A stretch of 19,923 nucleotides of DNA from Chloroflexi bacterium UBA6019 (lineage in GTDB: Bacteria > Chloroflexota > Dormibacteria > Dormibacterales > Dormibacteraceae): contig DIZV01000146.1 in assembly GCA_002427995.1 (NCBI GenBank), forward strand, positions 1 to 19,923. The letters are read 5' to 3'. This document shows positions 1 to 6,437 of this stretch, in pieces (position 1 is the stretch's first letter; every line of letters starts with the position of its first letter). The translations under genes and the position numbers were made by a program. Under the pieces are notes generated by a model. The model made no database searches. It worked only from the letters and a program-made list of their open reading frames with translations, and was not told the origin of the DNA.

Positions 1-484
1 CGAGGGCCACCAGGATCGCTTCGCGCTCGACCGATCGCACCGGGACCAGGCTTCGGCCGGCCTGCAGCACACCGGTGGTCTTGCCATCGTCGAAAAGTAC
101 GCGCGAAGAGATGAGGGCCGGCTGGTTGGATTGAAGGTCCACCTGGGCGGTTGAAGCGTGCCCGGCCAGCGCAGCGGCAGCAGCCGCCGCGAGCGGCGCG
201 CTCGGGGCACCGGATGGATTGAAGGTCACCTTGCCCGAACCGTCCCAGACCGTGTAGAAGGTGCCGGAGGTATAGGACGTGTGCCTACTTCGAAACTCAT
301 CCTGGCTCAACTCGCCGCGCTCGATCACCGCCCTCTGAGAGTCCCGCTCGACCATGGCTGCCTCCTGGCTGACCAGGACCCGGTCCATGACGAGGAGGAT
401 TCCGGCGCCGAGGGCAATCAAGATGGTGGCCATCACGAGGACGTTGGTCAGCAGCAGTGTCCGGCGGAGGTTGGCGAAGATCAC
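1..484 (-). CDS. Sensor histidine kinase, N-terminal part (runs off the left edge)
   Basis: The minus strand is open from a GTG at 484 to the window edge, giving about 161 residues. The GTG overlaps the stop of the upstream response regulator gene as GTGA, which fixes the start and implies translational coupling. Residues about 9-32 form one hydrophobic membrane helix (LLLTNVLVMATILIALGAG and on). A charged, apparently extracytoplasmic sensor region follows, containing an Ala-rich stretch (six alanines in a row) near residue 105. The dimerisation and ATPase domains would lie outside the window, so the kinase call rests on the position directly after an OmpR-type regulator and on the helix-plus-sensor layout. 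A different membrane sensor partner is possible but less likely. Confidence 0.72.
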   Translation of the reverse strand, partial: MIFANLRRTLLLTNVLVMATILIALGAGILLVMDRVLVSQEAAMVERDSQRAVIERGELSQDEFRSRHTSYTSGTFYTVWDGSGKVTFNPSGAPSAPLAAAAAAALAGHASTAQVDLQSNQPALISSRVLFDDGKTTGVLQAGRSLVPVRSVEREAILVAL

Positions 485-1152
485 GGGCGAAGAACGTATC
501 CCACCGAGCGCACGGTCTCGATGAGCTTCACGGCGTGGTCGTGGTCGACCTTGTGGCGCAGGTAATGGACGTAGATGTCGACGACATTGGATGCGGGTGA
601 TGCCGCATAGCCCCAGACATGATCCAGTATCCGCTGCCGGCTCATGACCTGCCCGCGATGCCGGATGAGGAACTCCAGAAGGTCGAACTCCTGGGCTGTC
701 AACCTCAATTCCTTTCCCGCGCGGCGTGCTCGTCGAGCTCCCGGTTCCAACACCACATCCGCAACCGTGAGCCGCTCGACGGGGCCGCCAGCGCGGCGCA
801 GTTGAGCCCTCAACCTCGCGATCAGCTCCTCGATGGCGAAGGGCTTTACGAGGTAGTCGTCGGCCCCGGCCTCAAGTCCCCTCACACGATCCGGGACGGC
901 GTCACGTGCGGTCAGCATGATCACCGGCATGCGAAGTTCACGCCGGCGCAGTTCCCGGCACACCTGGAGCCCGTCCATCCCCGGTAACGAGAGATCGAGG
1001 ACCACTGCGTCGGGAGGCGCAGCCACGGCAGCCGCCAGTCCTCGGTCGCCCCGGTTCTCGACCAGGGCGTGGAATCCCTCCTCCTCAAGGACCCGCGAGA
1101 GAAGCCTGCTCAGGCTGACCTCGTCCTCGATCACCAGGACAGTCGGGTTCAC
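481..1152 (-). CDS. OmpR/PhoB-family response regulator
   Basis: This is a 223-residue two-domain DNA-binding response regulator of the usual family length. The receiver domain (about residues 3-115) shows the acidic pair Glu9-Asp10, phospho-acceptor Asp53 in VVLDLSLPGMDG, Thr81 and Lys103 in YLVKPF. The C-terminal winged helix (about 128-222) contains the typical LTAQEFDLLEFLIRHRGQVM and ends in VRSVGYVLRP. I chose the GTG at 1152 because the receiver domain begins directly after it. It also overlaps the stop of the upstream membrane gene as GTGA, and the regulator's own stop overlaps the kinase start in the same way. The three genes are therefore one coupled operon. A reading extended to 1416 would add about 88 residues that overlap the neighbour in another frame and look like shadow sequence. 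Its probable targets are its own operon and the divergent flavocytochrome operon. Confidence 0.95.
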   Translation of the reverse strand: MNPTVLVIEDEVSLSRLLSRVLEEEGFHALVENRGDRGLAAAVAAPPDAVVLDLSLPGMDGLQVCRELRRRELRMPVIMLTARDAVPDRVRGLEAGADDYLVKPFAIEELIARLRAQLRRAGGPVERLTVADVVLEPGARRARRAGKELRLTAQEFDLLEFLIRHRGQVMSRQRILDHVWGYAASPASNVVDIYVHYLRHKVDHDHAVKLIETVRSVGYVLRP

Positions 1153-1757
1153 CCTCCGTCGCCGAAGAAGATGAACGGACTCTGATAGGAGAGCGTCGCG
1201 ATGGCGAGCACCAATCCCGTGATGAGGCTCCCGACCACCCACGAGCGTCGGGTCAAGGCCTCCTTCCGGGCCGGGATCGAAAGTTCTCCAGCGGCGACCT
1301 CTCCCGTTCGCCGGAGGTGGCCCAGGACGTGGACACCCGTCGCCGGCAACCAGACCGTGAAGCTCAGCTTGTGCCACTCGATCCAGTTGCTGCCGAATCG
1401 GAGGCCGAACAACCACAGCTCAAGGCCGGTGATGAAGACCGCGAAAGTGGAAACCACCACGATCGGTGCGATGAGGCGCATCAGCAGCTGGGGTGGGCCG
1501 GCCAGGCGGTATGCCGGGTCGGCCGTGTAGTAACGCACGAACCGGTAACCGGTCGTTGACGCCTTGAGCACCAGGGGTGGAATGAGGACGAAGCCGAGCG
1601 CGAAGTGTTCGGGCAAGAGCTGCCGGACGCTCAGGACGGTCACGCCGATCGCCGCGAGCAGGACGAAAAGCAACCCGCCGGTCAACGAGGTCAACCGCTC
1701 GTTGGCCGCGACGCCGGATTCGGCCCCCGCTGGTCCTCGGCTCGCTGTCTCTGGCAA
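1149..1757 (-). CDS. Small membrane protein resembling a di-haem b-type cytochrome (DUF4405/cytochrome b561-like)
   Basis: This is a 202-residue integral membrane protein with about five predicted helices and no recognisable soluble domain. Histidines sit at helix ends: EHFALGF early, then WHKLSFTVW, GVH and LGHLRR in the second half. This spacing recalls small membrane cytochromes that hold haem b between helices, so membrane electron transfer is the likely role; the family call is by pattern only. I chose the TTG at 1757 because AGGGAGG lies six bases upstream (minus strand, 1764-1770). The open frame continues to 1850, but that part would cross the intergenic palindromes. It is the first gene of a coupled operon with the response regulator and kinase, and is divergent from a flavocytochrome operon. 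Confidence 0.68.
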   Translation of the reverse strand: MPETASRGPAGAESGVAANERLTSLTGGLLFVLLAAIGVTVLSVRQLLPEHFALGFVLIPPLVLKASTTGYRFVRYYTADPAYRLAGPPQLLMRLIAPIVVVSTFAVFITGLELWLFGLRFGSNWIEWHKLSFTVWLPATGVHVLGHLRRTGEVAAGELSIPARKEALTRRSWVVGSLITGLVLAIATLSYQSPFIFFGDGG

Positions 1758-1776
1758 TCTGCGCCTCCCTCGGTGT

Positions 1777-1796
1777 CCCGATCGTAGGCGATCGGG
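1777..1796. repeat. Perfect 8-bp inverted repeat in the divergent promoter region
   Basis: CCCGATCG (1777-1784) and CGATCGGG (1789-1796) form a perfect palindrome around a TAGG spacer. It lies just upstream of the ribosome binding site of the minus-strand membrane gene. It could be a repressor operator or a hairpin in the leader of that transcript. Confidence 0.5.
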
Positions 1797-1848
1797 ATTG
1801 GAGTCAGATTGGAACGACCCGGCGCTTGCCGCCAATCCAACTCCAATC
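1796..1848. promoter_or_regulatory. Two inverted pairs of 11-bp-period GATTGG repeats, candidate response-regulator site
   Basis: On the plus strand GATTGG occurs at 1796-1801 and 1807-1812, exactly 11 bp apart. On the minus strand the same hexamer occurs at 1848-1843 and 1837-1832, again 11 bp apart. The two 17-bp blocks match at 15 of 17 positions and face each other across 19 bp. OmpR/PhoB-family regulators are known to bind tandem direct repeats with 11-bp period. The regulator encoded at 481-1152 is therefore the obvious candidate, with one block facing each divergent operon. The binding assignment is an inference. Confidence 0.6.
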
Positions 1849-1874
1849 AACGCCCGCTAGCTTGATTCCCACAC

Positions 1875-3266
1875 GTGAGACAGCCGACAACCTCCCAACG
1901 GGCACCGATCGGAAGGAACGCAAGCTCGGAGGCGGCGACCTGGACGAGGCCCTCGGTCGGCTATGCCCTGTTCGCGGTCAACGCCCTGGTGATCCTCGGT
2001 TTCTGGTGGTCCAGCTCCGGCTTTGAGATCACGCGTACCGCCTCGGACGCTTTCAACGGTCTCGGGCGGGTAACGGGGCTCCTGGGAACCTACCTGGTGT
2101 TGTGGCAGTTGCTCCTCATGGCCCGAATGCCCTGGCTGGAGCATGCCTTCGGCCTGGAGAGGATGGCCGTGCTTCACAAATGGAACGGCTACCTGGCCAT
2201 CTCATTGCTGCTGGGTCATGGGATCTTCCAGACGCTCGGGTACCAATTGGGTGACGGCAAAAGCGTCGCTGCCCAACTGGCTGACTTCATCAGCAGCTAC
2301 ACCGGGCTGCTTGCCGCGATCGTCTCGCTCGGCCTTCTTGTCGCGGTGGTTGTGGGCTCGGTGACGATCGCGCGACGCCGCCTTGCCTATGAAACCTGGT
2401 ACTTCATCCATCTCTACACGTATCTCGCCGTGGCGTTGGCATTCAGCCACCAGCTGGCGACGGGTGTCGACTTCGCCGGGAACCCGGTCTTTGTCTTCTA
2501 TTGGAGTCTGTTGTACGGGTTGGTCGGCGGCTTCCTGGTGCTGTACAGGGTCATCGGCCCCCTGCTCCTCTTCGAACGCCACCGATTTCGCGTTCAGGCG
2601 GTGGAGCGGGAGGCTCGCGGGGTGTTTTCGATCTACATCTCCGGCCGCGACCTGGATCGCTTCGAGGCCGAGGCAGGCCAATTCGCACTCTGGCGCTTCC
2701 TCGACGCCAAGCGCTGGTGGCAGTCTCACCCGTTCTCGATTTCCGCGATCCCGGACGGCCGCCGACTTCGGATCACAGTCAAGAACATCGGCGACTTCAC
2801 GAGCGAGATCCATAACGTGAGGCCAGGTACGCCGATCCTGGTCGAGGGGCCCTTCGGCAAGTTCATCGAGCGGCCCTCCAACCCGAAGGTGCTGCTCATT
2901 GCGGGCGGCATCGGGATCACCCCGATCCGCCCTTTGGCCCAGGAGATGGCGAGAGATGGTTTCGACGTCCAGCTCCTTTATCGTGCCCATGATCAGGGTC
3001 AGGTCGTCTTCAAGAAGGAGCTGGACCTGATAGCCGCCCAGCACGGCGTTCGCGTCACCTACCTGCTGACCGAGACTGCCAGCCGTCGCGTCGAACGAGA
3101 GGCCTGGTTCCGCCCGGAATCCCTGACCCGACTCGTTCCCGACATCGTCGATCGCGTGGTCTACATCTGTGGGCCGATGGGAATGATGCGATCCGTGCTC
3201 ACCTCCCTCGAGCAGCTCGGCGTGCCGTCCGACCAGATCCGCCAGGAGGTGTTTCGCCTGCAATGA
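1875..3266 (+). CDS. Ferric-reductase-like transmembrane flavocytochrome with FAD/NAD(P)H-binding domains
   Basis: This 463-residue protein would move electrons from cytosolic NAD(P)H through FAD and membrane haem to an acceptor across the membrane. The N-terminal half (about 28-232) holds six or so helices with paired histidines His101/His115 and His179/His192, the usual b-haem ligands of the ferric-reductase/NADPH-oxidase membrane domain. The C-terminal half is ferredoxin-reductase-like: an FAD-binding HPFSIS (285-290), a nucleotide-binding GGIGITP (344-350) and CGPMGMM (432-438). The start is a GTG at 1875 without a clear ribosome binding site. The stop overlaps the next start as ATGA (3263-3266), so it is coupled to the FMN-binding protein gene. 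The true physiological acceptor cannot be read from sequence; the next gene product is the best candidate. Confidence 0.9.
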   Translation: MRQPTTSQRAPIGRNASSEAATWTRPSVGYALFAVNALVILGFWWSSSGFEITRTASDAFNGLGRVTGLLGTYLVLWQLLLMARMPWLEHAFGLERMAVLHKWNGYLAISLLLGHGIFQTLGYQLGDGKSVAAQLADFISSYTGLLAAIVSLGLLVAVVVGSVTIARRRLAYETWYFIHLYTYLAVALAFSHQLATGVDFAGNPVFVFYWSLLYGLVGGFLVLYRVIGPLLLFERHRFRVQAVEREARGVFSIYISGRDLDRFEAEAGQFALWRFLDAKRWWQSHPFSISAIPDGRRLRITVKNIGDFTSEIHNVRPGTPILVEGPFGKFIERPSNPKVLLIAGGIGITPIRPLAQEMARDGFDVQLLYRAHDQGQVVFKKELDLIAAQHGVRVTYLLTETASRRVEREAWFRPESLTRLVPDIVDRVVYICGPMGMMRSVLTSLEQLGVPSDQIRQEVFRLQ

Positions 3267-3733
3267 AGAGAGCAGCAATCGTCACCGGCATGACTGCCGT
3301 CGGGGTCGCCTTGGTCCTGGCCTACAAGGTCACGCCGCACAGCAGTGGTCTGGCGGCCGAGGCCACCCCAACCGCTGATCCGGGAAATTCCCAGTCAGCC
3401 CCGTCGCCAGTCCCATCCGGCCCGGCGCCTCCCACGCCCGCACCGACGGGCGCGACTGGCACCTTCACGGGCCAGGACGTTCCGAACCGCTTCGGCGATG
3501 TCCAGGTACAGGTACTGGTGGCCAATGGTCGAATCACCGATGTGAAGGCGCTGCAGCTGCCGAGCGATCGCGCGCAATCCGCGTACATCAGCCAGGTTGC
3601 CGGACCGCTGCTGCGCACCGAAGCCCTGCAGGCGCAGAACGCGAAGATCGACATCATCAGCGGAGCGACCTATACGAGCCTCTCCTACGCACAGTCTCTC
3701 GATTCGGCGCTTCAGCAGGCCCACGTCGGCTAG
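3263..3733 (+). CDS. Exported FMN-binding-domain protein
   Basis: The 156-residue protein has an N-terminal hydrophobic segment (about 4-21, signal or anchor). A Pro/Ala/Thr/Ser-rich linker (about 34-66) follows, then a compact FMN-binding domain of the NqrC/RnfG type. Near the end lies the flavinylation motif D-x-x-S-G-A-T, with Asp130 and the FMN-accepting Thr136 in SGATYTS. In this family FMN is linked to that threonine by an ApbE transferase, and the next gene is exactly such an enzyme. Its start overlaps the flavocytochrome stop by four bases. The likely role is an extracytoplasmic flavin relay or terminal reductase fed by the flavocytochrome. Confidence 0.88.
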   Translation: MKRAAIVTGMTAVGVALVLAYKVTPHSSGLAAEATPTADPGNSQSAPSPVPSGPAPPTPAPTGATGTFTGQDVPNRFGDVQVQVLVANGRITDVKALQLPSDRAQSAYISQVAGPLLRTEALQAQNAKIDIISGATYTSLSYAQSLDSALQQAHVG

Positions 3734-3747
3734 AGGAGGGGATTCGA

Positions 3748-4500
3748 TTGGCGCTGCACCGAATTCGGGACGTGATGGGTATGCCCGTCGCGGTTCACGT
3801 CGTCTGCGAGGAAGCCAAAGAAGGGTGGCTCGATGAAGTCTACGACGACTTCGTTGCCCTGGACGAAGTCTTCAGTCCCTTCCGGTCTGACAGTGCGGTG
3901 AGTCGGATCAATCGGGGAGAGCTCCTTGAAGCGGACTCCGGCCAACTGGTCCGGCAGGCAATGCACCTTTGCCGGCTCTACGAACAGGCGACCAACGGGT
4001 ATTTCTCCGCTTGGCTCGGAGGGACGTTCAATCCTTCGGGCCTGGTCAAGGGTTGGGCCATCGATCGAGCAACCTCAATCCTGGCGCAGAAGGGTTGCCG
4101 CAATTTCTTCGTGGATGCGGGTGGAGACGTCCAGGTCCGCGGCGTCCGGGACGATGGCCGTCCGTGGCGAGTTGGAATCAGGCATCCGGTGAGCCGCGAC
4201 AGGGTTGCCCGCGTAATTGAGGCCCGGGACCTCGCGGTCGCCACCTCCGGAACCTACGAAAAGGGAGACCATATCTTTGATCCTCATACACAGACGGCTG
4301 TTTCCCACCTGCTCAGTTTCACGGTGATCGGGCCGGACATCCTCCAGGCGGATGTGTACGCGACAGCGGGATTCGCGATGGGCGATGGCGGACTCGCCTT
4401 CATCAATCGGGTGCCGGGGTATGAGGCCTATGCCATCGATCGGGAGCTGATGGCCTCGTGGACGTCCGGCTTCGGGCAGTACTGCGCACCAGCGACCTGA
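3748..4500 (+). CDS. apbE: FAD:protein FMN transferase (ApbE family)
   Basis: This 250-residue enzyme transfers the FMN half of FAD to a threonine of a target protein, here presumably Thr136 of the preceding gene product. Family hallmarks are NPSGLVKGWAID (about 95-106), the glycine-rich DAGGDVQVRG (about 123-132), ATSGTYEKGDHIFDP (about 165-179) and DVYATAGFAMG (about 202-212) with a metal-binding Asp. The start is a TTG at 3748, preceded by GAGGAGGGG about eight bases upstream. No signal peptide is seen, so it may act in the cytoplasm or be a short form; many ApbE proteins are exported and longer. It closes the three-gene redox operon. Confidence 0.92.
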   Translation: MALHRIRDVMGMPVAVHVVCEEAKEGWLDEVYDDFVALDEVFSPFRSDSAVSRINRGELLEADSGQLVRQAMHLCRLYEQATNGYFSAWLGGTFNPSGLVKGWAIDRATSILAQKGCRNFFVDAGGDVQVRGVRDDGRPWRVGIRHPVSRDRVARVIEARDLAVATSGTYEKGDHIFDPHTQTAVSHLLSFTVIGPDILQADVYATAGFAMGDGGLAFINRVPGYEAYAIDRELMASWTSGFGQYCAPAT

Positions 4501-4543
4501 CCCCTGGCACCAACCCCGACCACGGTCCGACTGCCACGCCCGA

Positions 4544-4969
4544 CTACGTACGGCTCGGGGCGGCCGACACACCGGCGAGGGCGCCGGCCACGCGGTGCAG
4601 GCGCTCGGATGCTTCGCGGGCGATCGGCTCGACCGCATCATTGGCGACCATCGCCAGGCCGGCGATTGGCTCCATGAAGCGCACCAGCGTCCGGCCGGTC
4701 ACGGCCTCCTCGAGAACGACGTTGCAGGGCAGCAACAACCCGACGGAGGAGTCGGCGCTGATGGCGCGGTGGGCGAGGCCCGGGTTGCAGGCGCCGAGGA
4801 TGCGGTAGGGCCGGAATGTCTCTCCGAGCTTGGCCTGGAACGTGCTCTGCACGTCGATCTCGGTGAGCACCCCGAATCCCTCTGCCTTGAGCAGTTCGCG
4901 CAGCGTGCTTTCGACGGCAGGCATGGGCGCTCCCACGTCAACGGTGAATTCATGGTCGGCAGCTTTCAT
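4544..4969 (-). CDS. DUF302-family protein
   Basis: This 141-residue soluble protein has the DUF302 pattern: an early FTVDVGAPMPAVESTLRELLKAEGFGVLTEIDVQ stretch (shown here from FTV in pieces: FTVDVGAPMP, then LLKAEGFGVLTEIDVQ). The central YRILGACNPGLAHRAI follows, then a LLLPCNVVLEE strand. Cys85 or thereabouts in GACNP and the PCNV cysteine are typical of the family, whose biochemical role is unknown but which often accompanies rhodaneses and redox genes. A strong AAAGGAGG precedes the ATG by about seven bases. The start overlaps the stop of the upstream rhodanese gene (ATGA, 4966-4969), so the two form one operon. Confidence 0.85.
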   Translation of the reverse strand: MKAADHEFTVDVGAPMPAVESTLRELLKAEGFGVLTEIDVQSTFQAKLGETFRPYRILGACNPGLAHRAISADSSVGLLLPCNVVLEEAVTGRTLVRFMEPIAGLAMVANDAVEPIAREASERLHRVAGALAGVSAAPSRT

Positions 4970-5364
4970 GGAAACCTCCTTTTCGGTTGCGAAGATCCAG
5001 CATCCAGGGCCACTCTCTCGGCCGTCTCGCCGGGTGATGATTCAGCCTCAGGCAACCCTCGGGTTCCCTCATCGCCGACCAGCGGAAGACCGGACCGCAG
5101 CCACGCGGTCAGGCCACCGGCAAGGTTGACGACCTCGAATCCCCGGCTTCGCAGCCACACCGCCGCTTCGCCGCTGCGCCGCCCGCTTCGACAGATCGCG
5201 GCCACCGGCTTGGTGCGATCGAGCTCACCCACCCGCGAGGGCAGCCGGGCCAGCGGGATGTGCAGCGAGCCATCGATCCGACCGGCGCGCCACTCGTCGG
5301 CTTCACGCGCGTCGAGCAGTTGGAAATGTTCGAGCTTCTCGTTCAATTCGGTCGGGAGGACCAC
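4966..5364 (-). CDS. Single-domain rhodanese (sulfurtransferase)
   Basis: This 132-residue protein has one rhodanese domain (about 5-97). It shows the early LLDAREADEWRAGRIDGSLHIP motif (LLDAREADEW, then GRIDGSLHIP) and the active-site loop CRSGRRS, whose cysteine would carry a persulfide. The final 30 or so residues (from GDEGTRG on) are polar and unlike the domain, probably disordered. The GTG start at 5364 is preceded by AAGGAG with a six-base spacer. It is divergent from an ArsR gene across 59 bp holding a palindrome, so sulfide- or metal-responsive repression is likely. It is co-transcribed with the DUF302 gene. Confidence 0.92.
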   Translation of the reverse strand: MVLPTELNEKLEHFQLLDAREADEWRAGRIDGSLHIPLARLPSRVGELDRTKPVAAICRSGRRSGEAAVWLRSRGFEVVNLAGGLTAWLRSGLPLVGDEGTRGLPEAESSPGETAERVALDAGSSQPKRRFP

Positions 5365-5386
5365 CCTGGGCTCCTTGTATAAGTGA

Positions 5387-5415
5387 TTGCTTACATAAGC
5401 ACTTTAGCGTATTCT
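5387..5415 (+). promoter_or_regulatory. Candidate promoter with overlapping palindromic operator for the ArsR gene
   Basis: TTGCTT (5387-5392) and TATTCT (5410-5415) are separated by 17 bp, a good -35/-10 arrangement that would start transcription at or just before the ATG at 5424. No ribosome binding site is visible, so the mRNA may be leaderless. The spacer contains TGCTTA-CA-TAAGCA (5388-5401), a perfect 6-bp inverted repeat flanked by AAGTG and CACTT. Such AT-rich palindromes are typical ArsR operators and could block both divergent transcripts. Confidence 0.55.
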
Positions 5416-5423
5416 TCAAGACA

Positions 5424-5735
5424 ATGATCCCCGAAGCCCTCCTCGAGGAGGCCGCCCGCCGCTTCGCGCTCCTCGGCGATCCGACCCGGCTGCGCCTCCT
5501 CAGCGTTCTTCACGCTGCCGGCGAGTTGCCCGTCGGAGAGCTCGCCGGAAGGGCGGGCGTCGCTCGGGAGAACGCCTCCCAGCATCTCGCCCGCCTGGCG
5601 GCGGCAGGGATTGTGGCGAGGCGGAAAGAGGGGACCTCGGTTCACTACCGGGTCGCGGATGCAACGTTCGAGCAGGTCTGCGAATTGGTCTGCGCCGGCG
5701 TGCGGGAGCAGGCGTCGCGGCTCGTGGCCGTTTGA
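5424..5735 (+). CDS. ArsR/SmtB-family winged-helix repressor
   Basis: This 103-residue dimeric repressor has the family LLGDPTRLRLLSVL helix (about 16-29), a recognition helix around ARENASQHLARL (about 47-58) and the wing ending in HYRVAD (about 74-79). Cysteines Cys86 and Cys90 (QVCELVC) lie in the last helix, a position where ArsR proteins bind metals or respond to reactive sulfur. The neighbouring rhodanese and DUF302 genes, divergent from it, make a persulfide- or thiophilic-metal-responsive role plausible. It ends only seven bases from the convergent thioredoxin-like gene. The ligand cannot be settled from sequence. Confidence 0.92.
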   Translation: MIPEALLEEAARRFALLGDPTRLRLLSVLHAAGELPVGELAGRAGVARENASQHLARLAAAGIVARRKEGTSVHYRVADATFEQVCELVCAGVREQASRLVAV

Positions 5736-5742
5736 TCTGAGC

Positions 5743-6042
5743 CTAGCCGGCCGCAGCCTCCCGGAGAACCTTCGCAAGCTGTGCGTCGGAGGGCAGGCCG
5801 GCCAGTCCACTGTCGGTTTGGAAGACGCGGCAACTCAGCCCCACCGGAGCATCAGCGTCGGCCCACGGGTCGCGGCCATCGACCAGGATCGTCGGCGACC
5901 CTCTGAAGCCGAGGCGTTGGGCCTCGTCCGCGCTCTCCACCGGCTGGAGGGTGATGGTCGCGGCGGGCGCGGCTCTCAACACGGCAACCTGGGCCGCCTT
6001 CCAGTTCGGGCAGCCATCGAAGTACTGGATCGTGATTTCCAC
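5743..6042 (-). CDS. Thioredoxin-fold protein with a single N-terminal cysteine (alkylmercury-lyase-annotated type)
   Basis: The predicted 99-residue protein starts with a beta strand and VEITIQYFDGCPNW, where a thioredoxin CxxC is replaced by Cys11-Pro-Asn-Trp. The fold's cis-proline strand appears as GSPTILVDG, followed by a second cysteine in GLSCRVF. Small proteins of this kind are common beside ArsR regulators and are often labelled thioredoxin family or alkylmercury lyase; the sequence alone does not support a mercury-cleaving activity. The GTG at 6042 is chosen because the fold begins there. Only 29 bp separate it from the divergent ArsR start, so both genes probably share an operator. 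Confidence 0.75.
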   Translation of the reverse strand: MEITIQYFDGCPNWKAAQVAVLRAAPAATITLQPVESADEAQRLGFRGSPTILVDGRDPWADADAPVGLSCRVFQTDSGLAGLPSDAQLAKVLREAAAG

Positions 6043-6050
6043 CAGCCAAT

Positions 6051-6076
6051 GATATATCCTGCTGACCAGATATGTC
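6051..6076. promoter_or_regulatory. Candidate ArsR operator overlapping the arsR start codon
   Basis: GATATATC (6051-6058) and GATATGTC (6069-6076) are near-identical, near-palindromic octamers 18 bp apart. They fill the 29-bp gap between two divergent genes and overlap the ATG at 6072. AT-rich dyads are the usual ArsR/CmtR target, so autoregulation is likely. No ribosome binding site is present for the plus-strand gene. Confidence 0.45.
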
Positions 6077-6410
6077 GGTGGCCACAGCATCCAACCTGGC
6101 GACCAAGGCCCGTTTCTTTCGCGTCCTCGGCGATCCGACGCGGCTCCGAATCCTGGACCTGCTGGAGGGCGGGGAGAAGGTCGTGAGCGAGCTTGTAACC
6201 GGAGTCGGCCAGCCTCAACCTCGGATCAGCACCCATCTCGCGTGCCTTCGGCATTGCGGTTTCGTGGCCGCGGAGCGGCGCGGCAAAGAGGTCGTCTACC
6301 GGCTTGGCCTGGGCGGTTTGGACCAGATCTTTCGCCAGGCCGACTCTGCCCTGGAGCCCATCGCAGAGCAGCTGGCCAGCTGCACCCGCATCGGTCCCGA
6401 TTGGGTATGA
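6072..6410 (+). CDS. CmtR-like ArsR-family metal-sensing repressor
   Basis: This 112-residue repressor has the ArsR helix RVLGDPTRLRILDLL (17-31), a recognition helix around PRISTHLACL (50-59) and the wing ending VVYRL. Cys58 and Cys62 in CLRHC, plus Cys104 near the C-terminus, match the spacing of the three cysteines that bind Cd(II)/Pb(II) in mycobacterial CmtR (Cys57, Cys61, Cys102). A soft-metal sensor is therefore likely; the exact metal is an inference. It heads a plus-strand series with the rhodanese-CBS and methyltransferase genes, 27 and 85 bases apart. The ATG at 6072 lacks a ribosome binding site and may be leaderless. Confidence 0.9.
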   Translation: MSVATASNLATKARFFRVLGDPTRLRILDLLEGGEKVVSELVTGVGQPQPRISTHLACLRHCGFVAAERRGKEVVYRLGLGGLDQIFRQADSALEPIAEQLASCTRIGPDWV

Positions 6411-6437
6411 AGCTGCGCAAGCCACCGGTCGCCGGCA

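Noticed and set aside
1153..1416. N-terminal extension of the OmpR-type regulator
   Set aside because: It overlaps the membrane gene in another frame and is low-complexity; the GTG at 1152 starts exactly at the receiver domain.
2202..3278. A 358-codon minus-strand open frame
   Set aside because: It is a shadow of the flavocytochrome gene with no recognisable domain.
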